Under the pieces are notes generated by a model that was not told where the DNA came from, made no database searches, and was given only the letters and a program-made list of their open reading frames with translations. The translations under genes and the position numbers were made by a program. This document shows, one piece after another, positions 12,904 through 12,974 of a stretch of DNA of 12,974 bases. This DNA comes from Thermoplasmata archaeon (GTDB lineage Archaea; Thermoplasmatota; Thermoplasmata; RBG-16-68-12), in contig JAJYKG010000034.1 of NCBI GenBank assembly GCA_021788795.1, positions 1 to 12,974 on the forward strand, in the 5' to 3' direction. Each line of letters opens with the position of its first letter. The stretch's first letter is position 1.

Positions 12904-12974
12904 GTGTTCGCCTCCTGAAGCGCCTCCTTCAGGCCGCCAAGCTTCTGCTCCGTCTCCCGCAACTCCCGCACCGG
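12900..12974 (-). CDS. trpE: anthranilate synthase component I, C-terminal end only
   Basis: The minus strand is open from the window edge to a TGA at 12902..12900, giving 24 residues that end KLGGLKEALQEANT. A short helical tail of the type KLxxLxxAL is usual at the end of anthranilate synthase component I. The GTGA overlap with trpG, its obligate partner, makes trpE the likely identity. The catalytic domain lies beyond the window, so the assignment rests mainly on position. Confidence 0.7.
   Translation of the reverse strand, partial: PVRELRETEQKLGGLKEALQEANT

Noticed and set aside
1..12974. Mobile element, CRISPR array or defence system
   Set aside because: No transposase, integrase, regular spaced repeats or defence domains were seen. 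The content is housekeeping phosphate transport and tryptophan synthesis.

Overview
The window reads as ordinary chromosomal DNA from a GC-rich archaeon. The basis is a SpoVT/AbrB-PhoU fusion regulator (a mainly archaeal architecture), TATA-box-like promoter elements instead of -35/-10 boxes, an archaeal-size indole-3-glycerol-phosphate synthase, and a phosphate-binding protein held by an uncleaved N-terminal helix. A GC-rich member of the Thermoplasmatota is my best guess, but the phylum is an inference that needs a phylogeny.

Layout. Bases 1-453 hold a possible gene start running off the left edge on the minus strand, a probable 34-residue minus-strand protein, and an AT-rich cluster of TATA-like repeats. 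Bases 454-4981 are a complete minus-strand phosphate uptake operon, pstS-pstC-pstA-pstB-phoU, with ATGA or TGATG junctions after pstC. A divergent promoter region (4982-5188) separates it from a plus-strand gene for an AbrB-PhoU regulator (5189-6205). A strong inverted-repeat structure and a small NTF2/SnoaL-like protein (6263-6658) follow. The locus therefore combines the transporter (PstSCAB), its classical modulator (PhoU) and a second PhoU joined to a DNA-binding-type domain, which is the obvious candidate for transcriptional control.

Bases 6659-7103 carry no confident intact gene. They include a degraded stretch that appears to be the lost middle part of the next gene, an M28-type zinc aminopeptidase (7104-8498). 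That peptidase keeps all expected metal ligands but lacks its N-terminal region and signal peptide, apparently through a frameshift plus a deletion.

Bases 8511-12974 are the minus-strand tryptophan operon in the order trpE (3' end only)-trpG-trpD-trpC-trpB-trpA, with every junction overlapping and a hairpin-plus-T-run terminator after trpA. trpF (phosphoribosylanthranilate isomerase) is absent from its usual place between trpC and trpB. trpA most likely starts at a CTG codon in a CTGA overlap with the trpB stop.

I found no mobile element, CRISPR array, rRNA or tRNA, and nothing I would call a new biological system. The points most worth a second look are the missing trpF, the non-canonical trpA start, the AbrB-PhoU/NTF2 pair with its stop-to-start hairpin, the frameshifted peptidase, and the TATA-like repeat cluster upstream of a 34-residue ORF.
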